From: JAHRAW01 sp965212085
Lineage (GTDB): Bacteria > Pseudomonadota > Gammaproteobacteria > Arenicellales > Poriferihabitantaceae
DNA: 64,000 bases
NCBI GenBank assembly: GCA_965212085.1
Contig: OZ243042.1
Location: 496,001-560,000, forward strand
Reading direction: 5' to 3'
Shown here: in pieces, positions 40,901 to 43,857 of the stretch
How positions within the stretch are numbered: the stretch's first letter is position 1
Layout of the letters: every line of letters begins with the position of its first letter
Program-made: the position numbers and the translations under genes
The notes under the pieces: model-generated
Told to the model about the DNA's origin: nothing
What the model saw: only the letters and a program-made list of their open reading frames with translations
Databases searched by the model: none

Positions 40901-43455
40901 CCGGAGTTGTCAAAGACCGTCAGTTCCAGTTGGACTGTCCCGTCGCCGATAACTTCCGCCGGCGACTGCCACAGGGTGGACGCCGCGGTGTGGGCGACGA
41001 AACTGCCCAGGCCCATGGGGAGGGTGCGCCAGAAATAGCGCAGCGTGGCGGTCTCGCCGGCGTCCGGGTCGCTGCCCATGCCTTCCACCGGCAGGCCGCT
41101 GTTGAGGCCCACGGCGGTGTTATCCGCCGGCGCGAGAATGGTGGCCGTCGGGCGGCTGTTGACGCCGGTGATGGTGATGGTAACGACGGCCCCGATGCCG
41201 GCGCGGGCGTTGGACGCCACGGGGAACGAATCCTCGCCGGTGATGCCCTCGCCCAGCGCCCGGGTGGCGGCGCGGTCGTTGTCCAGGGTATATGTCCAGG
41301 CGCCGGCGCTTGCCAGGGTGAAGACGCCGTAGGTGCCGTTGATGCCGGTCTGCGCCCTGAACGTGTCGTTGTCCGGCCTGGCGTGCAGATGTTCCAGGGT
41401 ACCCGTTGCGGTGTTCTGCGCGGCGCCTTCGGTGAGCGCGCGGTTGAGGTCGCCGCCGACCACCGGAGACGGCCTGACAAGGACGTTTACGCTTTTTGAT
41501 GACGGGGGGGCCCCGTGCCTGTCGGTTACGCGCAGCCGCAAAGCGACGGTCACGTTTTTGTCAACCATTATGATGGGCGCGGTCCAGACCGGGTTCGCCA
41601 CGCGCGGGTTGGAGAACGTGCCCCTCTCGGTATCGGTGAGCGGCAAAAAACTGCTCCACGAATAGCGCAGCGTGTCCGCATCGTCGTCGGCGTCCGGGTC
41701 GTCGCCACCGCCAAGCACATTCAGCGTGCCGCCCGCCGGCACCACCATTCCGGGAGCGGCCGGGCGAATGATGCGTCCGGTCGGCGCGTCATTGGCGCCG
41801 GTTATCTCAATCACCACGTCGGTTGCGGCGGGTCCAGCGGGGCCGCCGTCGTCATCGGCGGCGGTCACGCGGAAGGTGTCGGTAGCGGTTTCGCGTCTGG
41901 ACAGCGCCTGCGCCGCGCCGCCCGGGGCATAACTCCACGCGCCCAACCCGTTGATGGTGAACGCGCCGTAGTCGCCGGCAATGTTCGTTCGCGGCACGAC
42001 TTCGTTATCCCCGTCCACGTCGGCGATGGTCAGCGTACGGTTGATGCGGCTGTCGTCTTCGCCGATGGCGGCGCTTCGTTGGCCGCCGAATAGCGCCGCG
42101 TCGTTGACGCCGGTGATGGTGATCACCACGTCCGTGGTGGCGGGAGTGAGGCCGTCGTCGGCGGCGGTAACCGTGAAGGTGTCGGTCACGCTCTGGCCGC
42201 CAAAAAGCGGCTGGGCGAGCGCCGGGTCAAGGGTGTACCGCCACAAGCCGAAGGGGAACACGTCAAAGGCCCCGTAAGCGCCGGCGATTTGGCGCCGGGG
42301 CATGACCAGGTCGGCGCCGTCCGGGTCGCGCACGGTGAGCGTGCCGGAAGCGCGGTTCGGATTTGCGTCTTCGGCGACCCGGCCGCTTTGCTCGCCGCCG
42401 AACACCGCCGGCTGCGCGCTCACTTCGGTCAAGCCGTTGATGGTGATGGTCAGCGTGGCGAACAAGGTACGCGCTCCGCCGCGGGTTGCTCGTATTTCAA
42501 AGACGTCGCGGAGGGTCTCGCCGGTGTTCAGGGACTGCACGGCCGGGGCCTGATTATTGAGGGTGTAGGTCCAGACCCATTGTCCCGTGTTGCCGCTGCC
42601 GCCGGTCGGGGTGATACGCCCAAATGCGCCATTTGGCTCTTGTACCCGGAAAGAAGCGGGGAAAAAGCCGCCGCCGCCAGGGTCGCGGATTTGCACGGTG
42701 CCCGTAACCGCATTGGAGGCGGCATCCTCGGCGACGTCGGCGGCAAGGTCGCCCACGATCCGCAACGGCGTCCCCACCACTTGAACGCGCGCCGTAGCCT
42801 CGTCGGAAGCGAGACCGTCGCTCACCGTCAGCGCCAGCGTCACGTCCATGCCGCCCGCCGGCGCGGTCCAGGTGGTAACGGCGGCGGTGGCATCGGCAAA
42901 ACTGCCGAGGTTGGCCGGCGTGGTGCGCCACTGGTAGTCCAGGGAAGCGCGGTCTCGGGTGTCCGGATCGCTGCCGGCGCCGCTGAGCGTAACCACCGCC
43001 CCCAACGCCACTTGCGCATTTGGCAGCGGCGCATTGATGACGGCGCTCGGCGCGTCGTTGGCGCCGATGACCATAATGCGTACGTCCCGCGTAACCGGGG
43101 GGTCGGTGTCGGCCACCACGGCGGTAAAGGTCTCGGTGCGCTCGACACGCGCCGCCAGGGCGTTGGTGGCGGGGTTGTTGTTATCCAGCCGGTACGTCCA
43201 GTCGCCATCGCGGGCGATGGAAAACGCGCCGTAGTTGCCCGGCACAAAGTTCTGCAACGTGAAGGTGGCGCCGCCGGACCCGGTGATGCGTAGCGTGCCC
43301 ATCACCGTGGGCAGGGCCGTGGCGTCCTCAACGACCGTGCCGGTGTCGTCGCCGGTGATGACTTGCGCGAACGCCGGCCCGGACAACGCCGGGACAATGG
43401 CCAGAACCACCGCGACCGCCGGCAGGACCAGCCCGTATCGGAATGCGCGATTCAT
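10975..43455 (-). CDS. Giant secreted Ig/VCBS-repeat surface protein, N-terminal part (to frameshift)
   Basis: About 10,826 residues from the chosen ATG at 43455. The frame extends to GTG 43545, but MNRAFRYG plus a hydrophobic run ending SGPAFAQ is a good Sec signal peptide and argues for 43455 or ATG 43473. No clear ribosome-binding site is seen. The mature part begins with VCBS-like repeats (VEDATALPTVMGTLRIT ... WTYRLDN ... IGANDAPS) alternating with PKD/Ig-like repeats. Blocks of He_PIG/cadherin-like Ig repeats (LPEATGGNGxLxY ... LPxGLSFD ... LSGTP ... YTYTVTDSD) lie at about 40250-38480, 27200-23720 and most of 21500-11000. One cadherin-like beta-sandwich lies near 12740-12430. By eye count there are about 29 VCBS-type Trp-x-Tyr signatures and over 50 SGTP-type signatures. 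The product is acidic, Thr/Asp-rich and nearly Cys-free. It should form the exported stalk of an autotransporter whose barrel lies past the frameshift. The ligand is unknown. Confidence 0.85.
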   Translation of the reverse strand: MNRAFRYGLVLPAVAVVLAIVPALSGPAFAQVITGDDTGTVVEDATALPTVMGTLRITGSGGATFTLQNFVPGNYGAFSIARDGDWTYRLDNNNPATNALAARVERTETFTAVVADTDPPVTRDVRIMVIGANDAPSAVINAPLPNAQVALGAVVTLSGAGSDPDTRDRASLDYQWRTTPANLGSFADATAAVTTWTAPAGGMDVTLALTVSDGLASDEATARVQVVGTPLRIVGDLAADVAEDAASNAVTGTVQIRDPGGGGFFPASFRVQEPNGAFGRITPTGGSGNTGQWVWTYTLNNQAPAVQSLNTGETLRDVFEIRATRGGARTLFATLTITINGLTEVSAQPAVFGGEQSGRVAEDANPNRASGTLTVRDPDGADLVMPRRQIAGAYGAFDVFPFGLWRYTLDPALAQPLFGGQSVTDTFTVTAADDGLTPATTDVVITITGVNDAALFGGQRSAAIGEDDSRINRTLTIADVDGDNEVVPRTNIAGDYGAFTINGLGAWSYAPGGAAQALSRRETATDTFRVTAADDDGGPAGPAATDVVIEITGANDAPTGRIIRPAAPGMVVPAGGTLNVLGGGDDPDADDDADTLRYSWSSFLPLTDTERGTFSNPRVANPVWTAPIIMVDKNVTVALRLRVTDRHGAPPSSKSVNVLVRPSPVVGGDLNRALTEGAAQNTATGTLEHLHARPDNDTFRAQTGINGTYGVFTLASAGAWTYTLDNDRAATRALGEGITGEDSFPVASNARAGIGAVVTITITGVNSRPTATILAPADNTAVGLNSGLPVEGMGSDPDAGETATLRYFWRTLPMGLGSFVAHTAASTLWQSPAEVIGDGTVQLELTVFDNSGVRSNEAHTVSVTVVTTADTIIGGSLNGAVAVNGRDRASGLLVIANGAPGDPVTFVNQTSPGDYGLFALATDGRWTYTLNPALSATIALAAGEIGTDSFPVAGAGGALSGMVVIRVTGGNDAPSAAIAAPSARVTLESRETLMVGSGATDPDNGETGTLRYQWNTIPAGRGQFANDAGAQTIWTAPPRPIGSSGQNTTLVLTATDAAGLSDTATTVVTVVGATDLQPSFAGAVVEDRNFRPSLFAPIQVLPAAVGGNPSLRYSLRSDPPGLIDTRQFTDRLSFNVNTRVLEGRPVLADVGAYTMTYEARDANGDAVTLTFRITVGDDAPLFPENTAFFPNLTFTAGTQSRPFIFPGATPANSGDRLTYTMTSTPPELQDEWVFFAFNRRFILTPITPGAYTVTYRVVDQNGNSDFRTATWTVNPNPGMPNFGIGALPDVTYVVGTTHAPVTLRAAVGGNRPLAYSVTPALPAGLSFDAGSRELRGTPMNAGSYETIYRVQDADGDSETTTFTIEAVADSEPDFGTASVAAQTYTMGTAVNLSLPAAGGGNPPLSYELSPLPAGLSFDADSRVLSGIPTDSQEQTTHAYTVRDRDNDADTLAFAITVSEADVEPAFAAGQPDLAVNLDLGVPVSASPPASEPLPAATGGNQPLRYDITPPLPSGLSFDGLSRTLRGTPQTAAETTHAYRVRDRDDDADTLPLTISVAADSAPSFAGGASIAPRRYNLGERIEALLPEAGGGNGALNYRITPQLPDGLSFDDRSRTLSGTPAAAQRATPYTYAVTDADDNTAAGDGATLGFSIAVQHNIATIVLGGDLEADIVENAPAPEATARGTLAILNDGLSVTAFPTAQTGTPGRYGAFSVDGVGAWTYTLDNARPGLADLNDGQRFTETFHVEARTSLSALAGTIVFGEVRITIIGTTDGGGGANEPTWFGGELAGTLTEDDAAVGGALLIINPDGLNRVEAATATAGAYGAFTITPGGVWNYDLNNELPAIQGLFTAEFKTDTFTVTAADDAGGSGPATMALTITITGVNDAAVFGAQPPVTIDEDAGQVSGMVTAGDADGGDMVVPGTTDGALGAFTITAAGAWTYTLTAVAQELVTGDAETERFTVTAADDGDDPATVEVAITVTGVNDPAVFGGDTGGEIGEDAAAPLAGTLTISDADGADTVVAQTGIPGDYGVFTIDGLGAWSYTLGAAAQTLRRDQSPVERFTVTAADDGAGTGDDTPATVDVAITVTGANDLPAARIIAPREDQSFASGAVLSVAGEHGDVDAGDPITYQWSTDENRGSFADATAASTTWTAPVLPGTTNERFILRFEVSDDGGTTRSRVGRRVEILGTRSNITIDGDCVNPDPAACTVTEDGANVLDGDLSFSSETADPAGGFAFIRSSQDGDVAGVFGTYLVGPEVRDGRAAGVWTYTLDNANPQVDALDDGDTLSEVIPVQAAVPGPIGPLFINATVTVTIAGANDPPTAVIQLPAPEVTVAHGETLMVRGAGADPDDDDPAESLSYQWSTTPAGHGSFSATTTAAATWTPVGFITDSDVVLNLRVSDDQNAATTASVTVSVTVPDTAPSFGDAAIGALTFTTGAAITPQILPAATGGNGGSRYRITPALPRGLSFDAAARTLRGQPTMPGGPGDFIYTAFDEDGNHAPTDEDTLDFTITIVEPPLTFAGDDTGGVTEDGAPAALETGGTLTITNPRTGGVGFVPQIGRAYTYGRFSITLGGDWTYALNNADPQTNALAAGAAGDETITVVAAADSAFTHDIAITVTGANDPPTAAITSPAAGMRVEFGAPTRVTGTGSDPDTGETASLTYAWSTDPPNRGSFDDPNQAAPQWFAPDSAGAVTLVLKVSDRSETATARVAGITPVAVVVNISGIATGGVTEDGAPAETRTGNTLTITSTRADTTFVEQTGAQGIYGRFSITTGGAWSYQLDDADPETNALRAGGSATERFTAAANADFSVTREIVITIAGANDPAVFSGRTAVSVSGARASVSGALSVRDPDGRDQVVAQTDAQGDHGRFSIDAAGAWTYTLGVAVRALPFGASETDTFTVTAADDGDGPATADLTVTITSAVSGAMFGGNRSAAIGEDASEPVSGTLTVSNPAGGENFVAQTGTPGDYGRFSINAQGAWTYALTAGAQTLAARQAEVDHFAVITAGLNPASTEVMITVNGADDDPNPRLTAPPANTYPSGVVLPVAGESGDPDANDRIRYRWSVASPASGARGSFANANAAATTWTAPNVTSDQAFQLRLSVSDPGTQEFPVTRTVTIQRPGSHQIVGDKARDINEGGPGVEGTLGYNPVVEAQTGFGFAEGDLTTEYGTYIGRPGFAGPGFANPNLVWRYELDNDNPAVNALAGGDALTDILPVSASSPGGALNDAIVITIRGANDRPTAVIRAPLANTVVPINETITLRGAGMDPDTRDAAGLTYQWRTTPANLGRFGNAGADAATTTWTPAGAVATAVTLTLRVADRSSNSEAAVSLRLAPATITGSDVEPTFGGRTIAAQTYTVGARVNLTLPAAAGGNPPLTYAIVETLPGGLNFAAGSRALTGVPNAVAAAADYTYTAADSDDDDATLTFTITINAPSGANLAFDSQAVIDAQTYTAGEPITPVTLPAASGGVGMLNYRIAPALPLGLIFDGATRILSGTPFTAPISVRPYTYVVMDSRAGFRDTDTASLNFFISVAARTGSDILAEAFISEDAGATEPATGSLTAPDSFSGFITQTASATRYGRFTIDANGDWRFELAPDGDANRAAVQGLNPGQTLAAEITVDGLAESGAQGAIGRVRVVIQGALEPVTGPRTARINEDETGASAVEGGQLVLPLAALLGVNPATAWTPATRDGMFGVFTLNADGVWSYALDTNRAATQALTGGALPVERLEVTPLSPLYEPITLTAIIPGRNDPPVITVARAERTTVRPGGVAQLSGAAVDPDGGETEALIYAWSASPDTGTFAARNDPNTTWTAPEDARETTWTLTLLALDPGGGRDTATVTLNADSAPVFGTDHAPPVYVFQVGMAVEAAPLPAARGGDGALRYGITPALPAGLSFDAATRRLAGTPRAVLAESDERTWTYAATDDNGDTATLAFGIRIVASTAVAPAPGSRFIGGDLFGVVTPNAGERETGGGLSLVLATGRAATGNTFVSDSQDGNYGTLTLTLGNPAGTVIIWRYVLNHEAQNVIALRGGQRERETFTITTDAPDLYPAATLVVEVVGINDRPVSNNGRIIIGAFDPRVNGGQLAAAGERIILRPAGFSDPDQGDRLVYRWGVFPAANGFFIFNQPDGSQVTWIVGDRGPGTIYDLSVRAEDEQGTGRTGRIRFTEIEPDGVLSGELSGTLMENDIESTATATVRGTVSHDLRDRFANLRFGRWRANRGVLGANQWDYTLRYNPAVPNQRNVQELTEGRRVVDQFRLVTENRRITDAFVNITIIGQNDAPVAAISGAPASLAGGLPVTLDGGGSSDVDLGETASLQYRWRTDPANAGAFDDAGAPRPVWTAPSGAGMVTLRLVVRDAHNATGEASAMIEVTPAPAVILGARTGAVTENGSPADDDTARGALSYVNVPAGIGAGFRVQTLNGRYGDLAVAANGAWTYTLNNAAAATDALPLGETAEDAFGVQAGLDSATGNYLTTTPGDFIRITVTGVNDAPTVTITAPDPTMPLESASGETHAVSGSATDPDAGDQERLFYRWNTSPADVGVFTNRLAPQTTWVAPSVVEPVEVILSLEVVDPQRFAGFTHTQRITIRPITPGSAAILDFLGLVETRPTAGAPASIARTLAVPDGFESFMAQQQEDDFGAFALQANGGWTYTPKANDRVYQALNPGDVHSNDYTVQALAGGTPAEVGIVRVQTRGLAESTTGNRFFVLGEDQGAVIERRETLENAALLGIDPATAWAPETLEGDFGVFAIVDAAGNWRYTQDINRPATQALLDGEQAADVFTIRPLSPLYGSADITFELNGANDPPIVTARAGQVVVRAGDVVELRGAASDADDPARERLGYTWTADPAAGAFADRNSPDTTWTAPAEMREVTYALRLRVLDSFGASDEAVVTLNADSAPAFGTDFAPPAYLFKVGQAVDAAPLPAARGGDGELRYRVTPALPLGLSFNADARELRGTPTAMLSAPRAFTYLATDSNGDAATMTFTIMIVPASAADPVAGSRFIGGDLYARVSLAAGESAANGRLSLRFANGDHAAGAGAFVAAPLTGAHGGTLTLSNEAAGDATAWAYAVAPANARVVALPQGRSLRETFTITTDSTDVYPDATLVIEIIGANEEPTVAVTANRAVAPSGSPVNVEGTVTDADTGEADTLSYHWRVNPVAGGGSFADRRARATIWSVGDRGRGTEYALILRVTDENGATAEDRVTVEEARATETLGGELSGSITAGGASVVIVSGSASHPLNAVDRAGTYGRFQVVQGAAEWTFTLNNDLPAVHALRPNEEVMDEFAVAPEAAGVTAGVVTITVIGVNDAPTARILEPAAPLPLIVTGHPLALRGEGGDVDGDILSYAWSAAPPDAGSFADATATATTWTPAAASGGASVRLTLEVSDGELTGDADIDLAIVTNRVPAFDGAIIGDQTYFIGADIGTVHLPDATGGNGMLTVRIDPALPRGLTFIPNPNNPRLTGTPTALSETTTYTYSASDADLNTTPADTASATFTVTVPTPPDVSPAFADSAAIAPRSYVVGVRFSFFPLPQATGGNGALTYTITPPLPAGVEFVSDPNAPRLRGTPSEARDAMEYTYTVTDSDDGLNSADDIPDSVSLPFTLEVTLPPDVSPAFAEDAAITPRSYVVGVEFSFFLLPQATGGNGALTYTITPPLPAGVEFVPNPNRPRLRGTPSEARAAMEYTYTVTDSDDGLNSADDIPDSVSLTFTLEVTPPPDVSPAFAEDARIDHRHLFLGMEITEMRLPRATGGNGALRYSVSPALPNGLTFTPNPNNPRLQGTPTASQPPTTYTYTVTDSDDGINSTDSTPDSVSLPFTLSASAPPDVAPAFAPDARIDDQFFGVGMQVLRGTDFLFLPEASGGNGTLRYTISPALPQGVRLDGGFGTLIPRLDGTPTEVSAAREYTYTATDSDDGINSIDSTPDSVSLKFQISVGSTPQDTIPTFDGATIPDQSYGLNQDIGTVHLPDATGGNGMLTVRIDPALPRGLTFIPNPNNPRLTGTPTEAQDFTDYTYAVTDSDDGVVSTDSTPDRITLRFRLEVLAVWRDISPSFAAGATIPDQTYYAGVRFSFLPLPRAGGGNGALTYTITPPLPAGVEFVSDPNSPRLRGAPQGLSANARYAYTVTDSDDGVNSADDMPDSASLFFNLRVIAPDTAPAFAADATIGALLWFERAGENPVVLPAAGGGNPPLSYHIAPALPVGLSFSGRTISGAPSLGTAQAPTAYTYTVLDDDANTSDRDRHTLHFTIEIRSTPPDSTPAFTEVVAAQRYRINESIANLTLPVATGGNGSLNYTLTPDLPAGLIFFLNPGGNPFVRGTPTEGSPETEYTYTVTDSDNGVNSPNFDRESASLKFTIEVVEPPPDTAPAFAAGAAIDAQRYPVNEQITALSLPVATGGNGPLTVGIDPPLPAGLRLIGNPNGPRLEGTPTVPSEATQYTFTYTDSDDGFNSDDSTPDRVSLTFMLEVLAPDTAPAFAAGEAIDALRYFAGLAIPDLVLPEATGGNPPLGYAVTPALPDGLTFVGSARTLRGAPATEQDATAYTYTVTDDDANNAGTDAAALMFTIEVVTPPVLDRITGTAAATFAEDTDAAVSFALRGVEADGTSIDGATFALSDPAAASAYGTFAITAAGVWTYTPDYDLPAWDLLDSDAEVEEVFAIRATFNALPVDSRVTLTLRAGNLPAVIGGDRVNTTPVIEDTPADPPDSQDRARGTLTIADPDGNDRFVRRANDNPIQGLYGAFHIFTPGGWRYNLDNALPATQGLREAQVADDTFTVTAADDGDTPATAQVIIRVTGVNDQPVVVISAPGAGDAVTLTTGEALTLDAAATDADDGETARLTYQWTTDPPNQGSFAVATDPATTWTAPTVNVDAEVTLTLTADDGNGLATSTGTASVTAMLAAPGTPPSFGTEDINDLSYPAQSPITDLVLPAATGGDNGLVYAIDPSPALPDGLTFTPATRTLSGTPATEQGATEYTYRVTDNDLNTADSDADTLTFTITISAPPLSFGGATFPDQVFPVNLPITPLTLPAASGGTPPLRHVVPNLAMISGLSFDADTLIISGTPDTLTPATTIALNVADATFKQAFGPDFTIAVVPNTLAIGGNLAGTVVEAGTSTPGTPTATGTATVVNAGGNAVAGATFTPATTDGNFGELDIDAGGVWTYTLDNARADELRETPGGGDSDTFAVAGNSGGDDITGTVTITITGVNDWPVFVAYEERNSGDHIVSGPLTGGMGSFVVTYRDPDVARGDVVTAVFEGVGTFTITARTATTLTITWMVPPVERQTEYFPLLRRLTDSAGAETSVNESTSVTVAPEDLTPAFADDASIGDQTWDVGETITPLTLPTATGGNRRLRYGIREALPSGLTFTAATRILSGTPDTAAGATFTYVVTDNDDGVNLPSDQATLRFGITIIGDRMPTFSGVTLADLVFTHGERITPVVLPQATGGDGDLAYTLLLTGAAGLSFDGATRTISGTPTFTATVTAQYTATDEDGDPGTASFTIAIIGDAPDTTPTFGGDTIAAQSYYLGEAVSLTLPAASGGNGTLRYDLVPVGVPGLSDLPPDGLSFDNARRVLSGVPTTVQAAREYTYTVTDSDDGLNTADSNPDSASLGFMIAITDTRPSFAGATIPRQFHFPGDPVNLTLPPARGGDGALSYTVFQLTTQPLSALGLAFDRATRVIEGTVPINAAQHSHTFDYRVQDADSNEGDGDRARTQFTILIRTTDRAPTFGDATIPDQTFIAGRTITDLTLPEATDGEGTPRHALAPSAGGNLPDGLIFDGMTRILSGAPTATQAATEYTYTATDTDVVSPDSVTLTFTITINEAAVTGGTTATATPLLIDAAGNTESGGAAGGMLVLSGIPDGVTPSHRIESNLLYGELTLDSATGAWTYQLDNSRAATKALGPGDSVTDAGSVITTLGDREITSAIRVALPAGTFPDDPPIATALVNGSAADVTTEAFTVVTLSGAGSDPESAPITGYAWAQTGSGIMVDFAPDANAREVTFTAPSAGPLAFTLTVMTATQSSPALPVRVGVESVPDLVPTFDPVTSLPSLVYSPGEVVNLTLPEAGGGNGALRYLLLTVGSAEIGFGLAFDGDTRVLFGTVPVDTPVSLREYVYRVQDADADQRAGDRDDLRFTITILGAPDTTPTFGDAAIAAQNYYLGEAVSLTLPAASGGNGTLRYDLVPVSVPGLSDLLPTGLSFDGMTRVLSGAPATAQAARAYTYTATDGDATDPDSVSLGFMIAITDTRPTFAGATIPTQIYFPGEVVSQTLPEARGGDGALRYTVILRAPRALSEFGLAFNSATRVLEGTVPIDAPPIDSFFHYQVQDADSNTGPGDRRFIGLVIFISDRVPTFGGATIPNQIFTAGRAITPLTLPEATDGDGMLRYMLAPSAALELPDGLTFNNTTRVLSGTPSTARPAVRHTYTVIDSDATNPDSARLRFTITIAEATAAPFFTVTSIPRGGYRRGDVVNVTLPEASGGNGALDYALFLSTGANSFIQLGLTFDRATRVFSGTLRHGAFRGLIRFTYIVHDADSDRSNEDWATLDYDFNVIERVPTFGGATIPDQIFTAGRAITPLTLPEATGGDGALRYMLAPSAAIELPDGLTFNNTTRILSGTPSTARRAVQHTYFVIDSDATTPDSARLHFTITIAEATAVPFFTATSIPRVSYRRGEVINVTLPEAVGGDGAPNYQLFGLTGANNFPDLGLTFNRATRVLSGTLRDNVSSGVILFFYVAHDADRDRSNEDRATLSYDFDVIERVPTFGGATIPDQAFIAGVAITPLTLPEASVGDGALRYTLLPTTGQGLSGLPAGLTFDDTTRIMSGTPTTALPAVLYTYAVLDTDTTNPNSVILRFRITIVEATARPFFTATRIPRVSYRRGDVVNLTLPEAGGGDGALSYQLDFAGGNEANRLGVGLNSTTRVLSGTVPDDAPLGEVRFFYRVHDADADRSPNDRAQLNFDFIVLARDHVPAFANGANIPAQTYRRGDSVHLTLPRATGGDGGLRYTLLPTTGQGLSGLPGGLTFDDTTRIMSGAPTGTQAAAEYTYTATDSDAADPDSVTLTFMISIAENAPAFAPGANIPAQTYRQGDSAHLTLPAATGGNGDLTYTVIPREGAANLGQIGLAFNGVTRVLEGAVRNNARLGLSAFDYRVQDADANMNVDDRADLRFTITVNPPLVPDTNGAPTFITSNYRPIVYVVGARASPFLLVPGTGGDGALEYSFDPAPALPPTLSFNPATRILSGAPASAVFPATDFTYRVADSDFNNTAADTDTITLNIAVQADVPPAFAPGITIPAQNYVVNTQLTPVELPVATGGNERSIFGDPSDITYTLTPALPAGLTFAAPANAGDPPTITGTPQAATTATTHTYRAADEDANTAAADTTTLAFTITIAADLVPAFAIDANIDDLNYSVTVPITPLTLPQATGGDGTLSYGLAPAAGGNLPAGLSFDGMTRVLSGAPTAIQAAAEYTYTVTDGDAADPATDATPDTATLTFTITISDFMPVFAGDSDIDDQTYLMGVAIADLTLPQATGGDGTLRYALAPAAGGNLPDGLSFDRMTRVLSGVPATVQVAAAYTYTATDADAVNPDTATLTFMITIRGPDTRPVFTDRPAFVPVLTYPVGLPITPLTLPEATGGNAPLRYTFTLFTTGPLSAGLSFDSDTRVLSGTPTMVNPTVRGVIVNDLHHYIAIDVDDDETLIFIAYRIVIVENAPTFAGASIPNQTYPVGVAIELTLPAATRGDGTLSYTLAPSGGGNLPTGLSFDGMTRILSGTPTAIQAAAAYTYTATDADDTDPDSDTLTFMIAIVRNAPTFGDTPVFTLTYDLDEVVNVTLPEATGGNGDLTYGVFGLGPGGNLIAFGLALNDETRVISGTVRNTVGIMDNFFEIRVNDADSDRGAADQARLRFTLVIIPESEPAFAAGVRIPDPTWPVGLAIAELTLPEVTGGNAPLRYTLAPSAGQGLSGLPAGLSFDGMTRILSGTPATVQAAAEYTYTVTDGDLINPDSVSLRFMITIVENAPAFAVAGIPAQTYYRGEVVNFTLPVAGGGDGALNYDLILLSGANNIAELGLAFNNTTLVLSGVVANNAPLGLTTFTYRVNDADPNTDEADRADLPFTVTITVTPPATGVITSTNPDPLVENTLDGATLVATLAFTTYVDPLTTSNFVLTHAQIFPGVLTLASVRRDSPTQATLTMAYDGHDFDQNAIINLSVLSSAHTRTGDIDIDNTPVTAIVESGDATLAGLTLSGGAVLAPPFAPGTFVYTATVINSVADIMVTPTAADDGATIAVNGDAVDSGTPGAAIALTAGEATGIDVLVTAEDGAATRTYTLAVTRAGPPTAIISAPASLHENDADGAVLTITLANTAYTDPLPDAAFTLALGGTASGITVASSTRTDATTATLTLAYADVSGITGDTTIAVTVAAAAHTEDGDLTTGTVAVTADAAPAFAGFGVGESIADMIYTLAVPITLTLPEATGGDGTLRYTLAPSAGGNLPAGLTFDGMPRVLSGAPTATQTAAEYTYTATDSDATNPDSVSLRFMITIIPVPGPDTNGAPVFEISRQPLIVYVVGAHASSLQLPSATGGDGTLVYSFDPTPALPPTLSFNPATRNGSIVSSGPATAVFPATDFTYRVADSDVNTTDADTDTLTLNIEVEADVPPAFAPGITIPAQNYVVSTEITPVELPVATGGNERGIFGRSSDITYTITPALPAGLTFAAPANAGDPPTITGTPQTAATATTHTYRAADEDANTADDDTATLAFTITINMAPPPADVPPAFADDASIGDQTYAAGTAIAELTLPIATGGNAPLIYGLAPTAGQG
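11040..11800 (-). repeat. Internal duplication in the giant gene, copy 1 of a pair 4113 bp apart
   Basis: The segment encoding PPAFAPGITIPAQNYVV ... LPVATGGNERGIFG ... and FTYRVADSD ... is nearly identical to that at about 15210-15870. Equivalent points such as 11301 and 15414 are exactly 4113 bases (1371 residues) apart. Both copies code for the same three He_PIG-type repeats, which suggests a segmental duplication of a multi-repeat block and not a single-repeat expansion. Confidence 0.75.
15210..15870 (-). repeat. Internal duplication in the giant gene, copy 2 of the 4113-bp pair
   Basis: Partner of 11040-11800. It keeps the same repeat order, including the NYVVNTQLTPVELPVATGGNERS segment and the GDPPTITGTP loop. 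Small substitutions (SIFGDPSD against GIFGRSSD) show modest divergence. Confidence 0.75.
16240..18400 (-). repeat. Tandem array, unit about 615-624 bp (two He_PIG repeats), three copies
   Basis: The string CGATGGTAAT within the repeat starts at 16857, 17481 and 18096 (spacing 624 and 615). Each unit encodes one long He_PIG repeat opening RVPTFGGATIPDQ and one opening PFFTxTSIPRVSYRRG. The array lies inside the giant gene and keeps the frame. Confidence 0.75.
26240..26900 (-). repeat. Tandem array, unit 321 bp (one 107-residue He_PIG repeat)
   Basis: The boundary string CGGCAAAGGCCGGCGAGACGT recurs near 26244, 26565 and 26886, exactly 321 bases apart. Each unit encodes DVSPAFAEDA ... PRSYVVGV ... 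LPQATGGNGALTYTITPPLPAGVEF ... LRGTPSEAR ... YTYTVTDSDDGLNSADDIPDSVSL. It is a third period within the giant gene, different from the 403- and 205-residue units. Confidence 0.75.
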
Positions 43456-43577
43456 GCCGGTGCGCCGGGCCATATCCCGGTGCGGGTTGCTACGGCCGCA
43501 GGCACGGGGGGAAGCCATAATGTCGAGTACTGGAAAAGTGAGCACAGGTCAGGATTATGTCGGCAACATTATCGTGG

Positions 43578-43583
43578 ATTGTA
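43578..43583 (-). promoter_or_regulatory. Possible -10 element upstream of the giant gene
   Basis: TACAAT on the minus strand, about 123 bases before the preferred ATG at 43455. The expected -35 position (about 43601-43606, CACTAC) does not match TTGACA, so support is weak. It lies in the only non-repeat stretch between the gene and the repeat cluster. Confidence 0.2.
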
Positions 43584-43668
43584 GCGAAATTCCGGCGGGT
43601 GTAGTGGGTTTTTGCGGGGGTGGGGGCGTATTTGCGGGGGCGCGGGGGCGCGGGGCGTAGGTTTGCGG

Positions 43669-43800
43669 TGCGCGTGACGCGCTTTTGCGGGGGGGAGACC
43701 CCCCGCGCCCCCCTGTGCGGCGCGGGGAAACTCCTGTTTCCAGCGCCGCGCGCACATCCCTGTGCGCGACAGTCCGGCTAGCGCCGGAAGGGTTTGAACG
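43669..43800 (-). repeat. Interspersed repeat family B, copy in the cluster upstream of the giant gene
   Basis: Full-length unit: GCGCGTGACGCGC, a G-run/C-run hairpin, GCGGCGCGGGGAAACTCCTG, TTTCCAGCGCCGCGCGCACA, a TGTGCGCGACA dyad and CCGGAAGGGTTTGAACGG. It is almost identical to 43858-43988 and 44625-44752. The interval 43546-44728 has no convincing gene. It is a mosaic of families A, B and D. Confidence 0.85.
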
Positions 43801-43857
43801 GCAGCGCGGCGGTTGCGGGGCGCGGTGCGCGGGTTTGCGGGGCGTGGGGCGCGGGGC

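Noticed and set aside
893..43455. Type I secreted RTX toxin
   Set aside because: No GGxGxDxux nonapeptide repeats and no LapD/HlyB-type genes nearby. The C-terminus is a barrel with terminal Phe.
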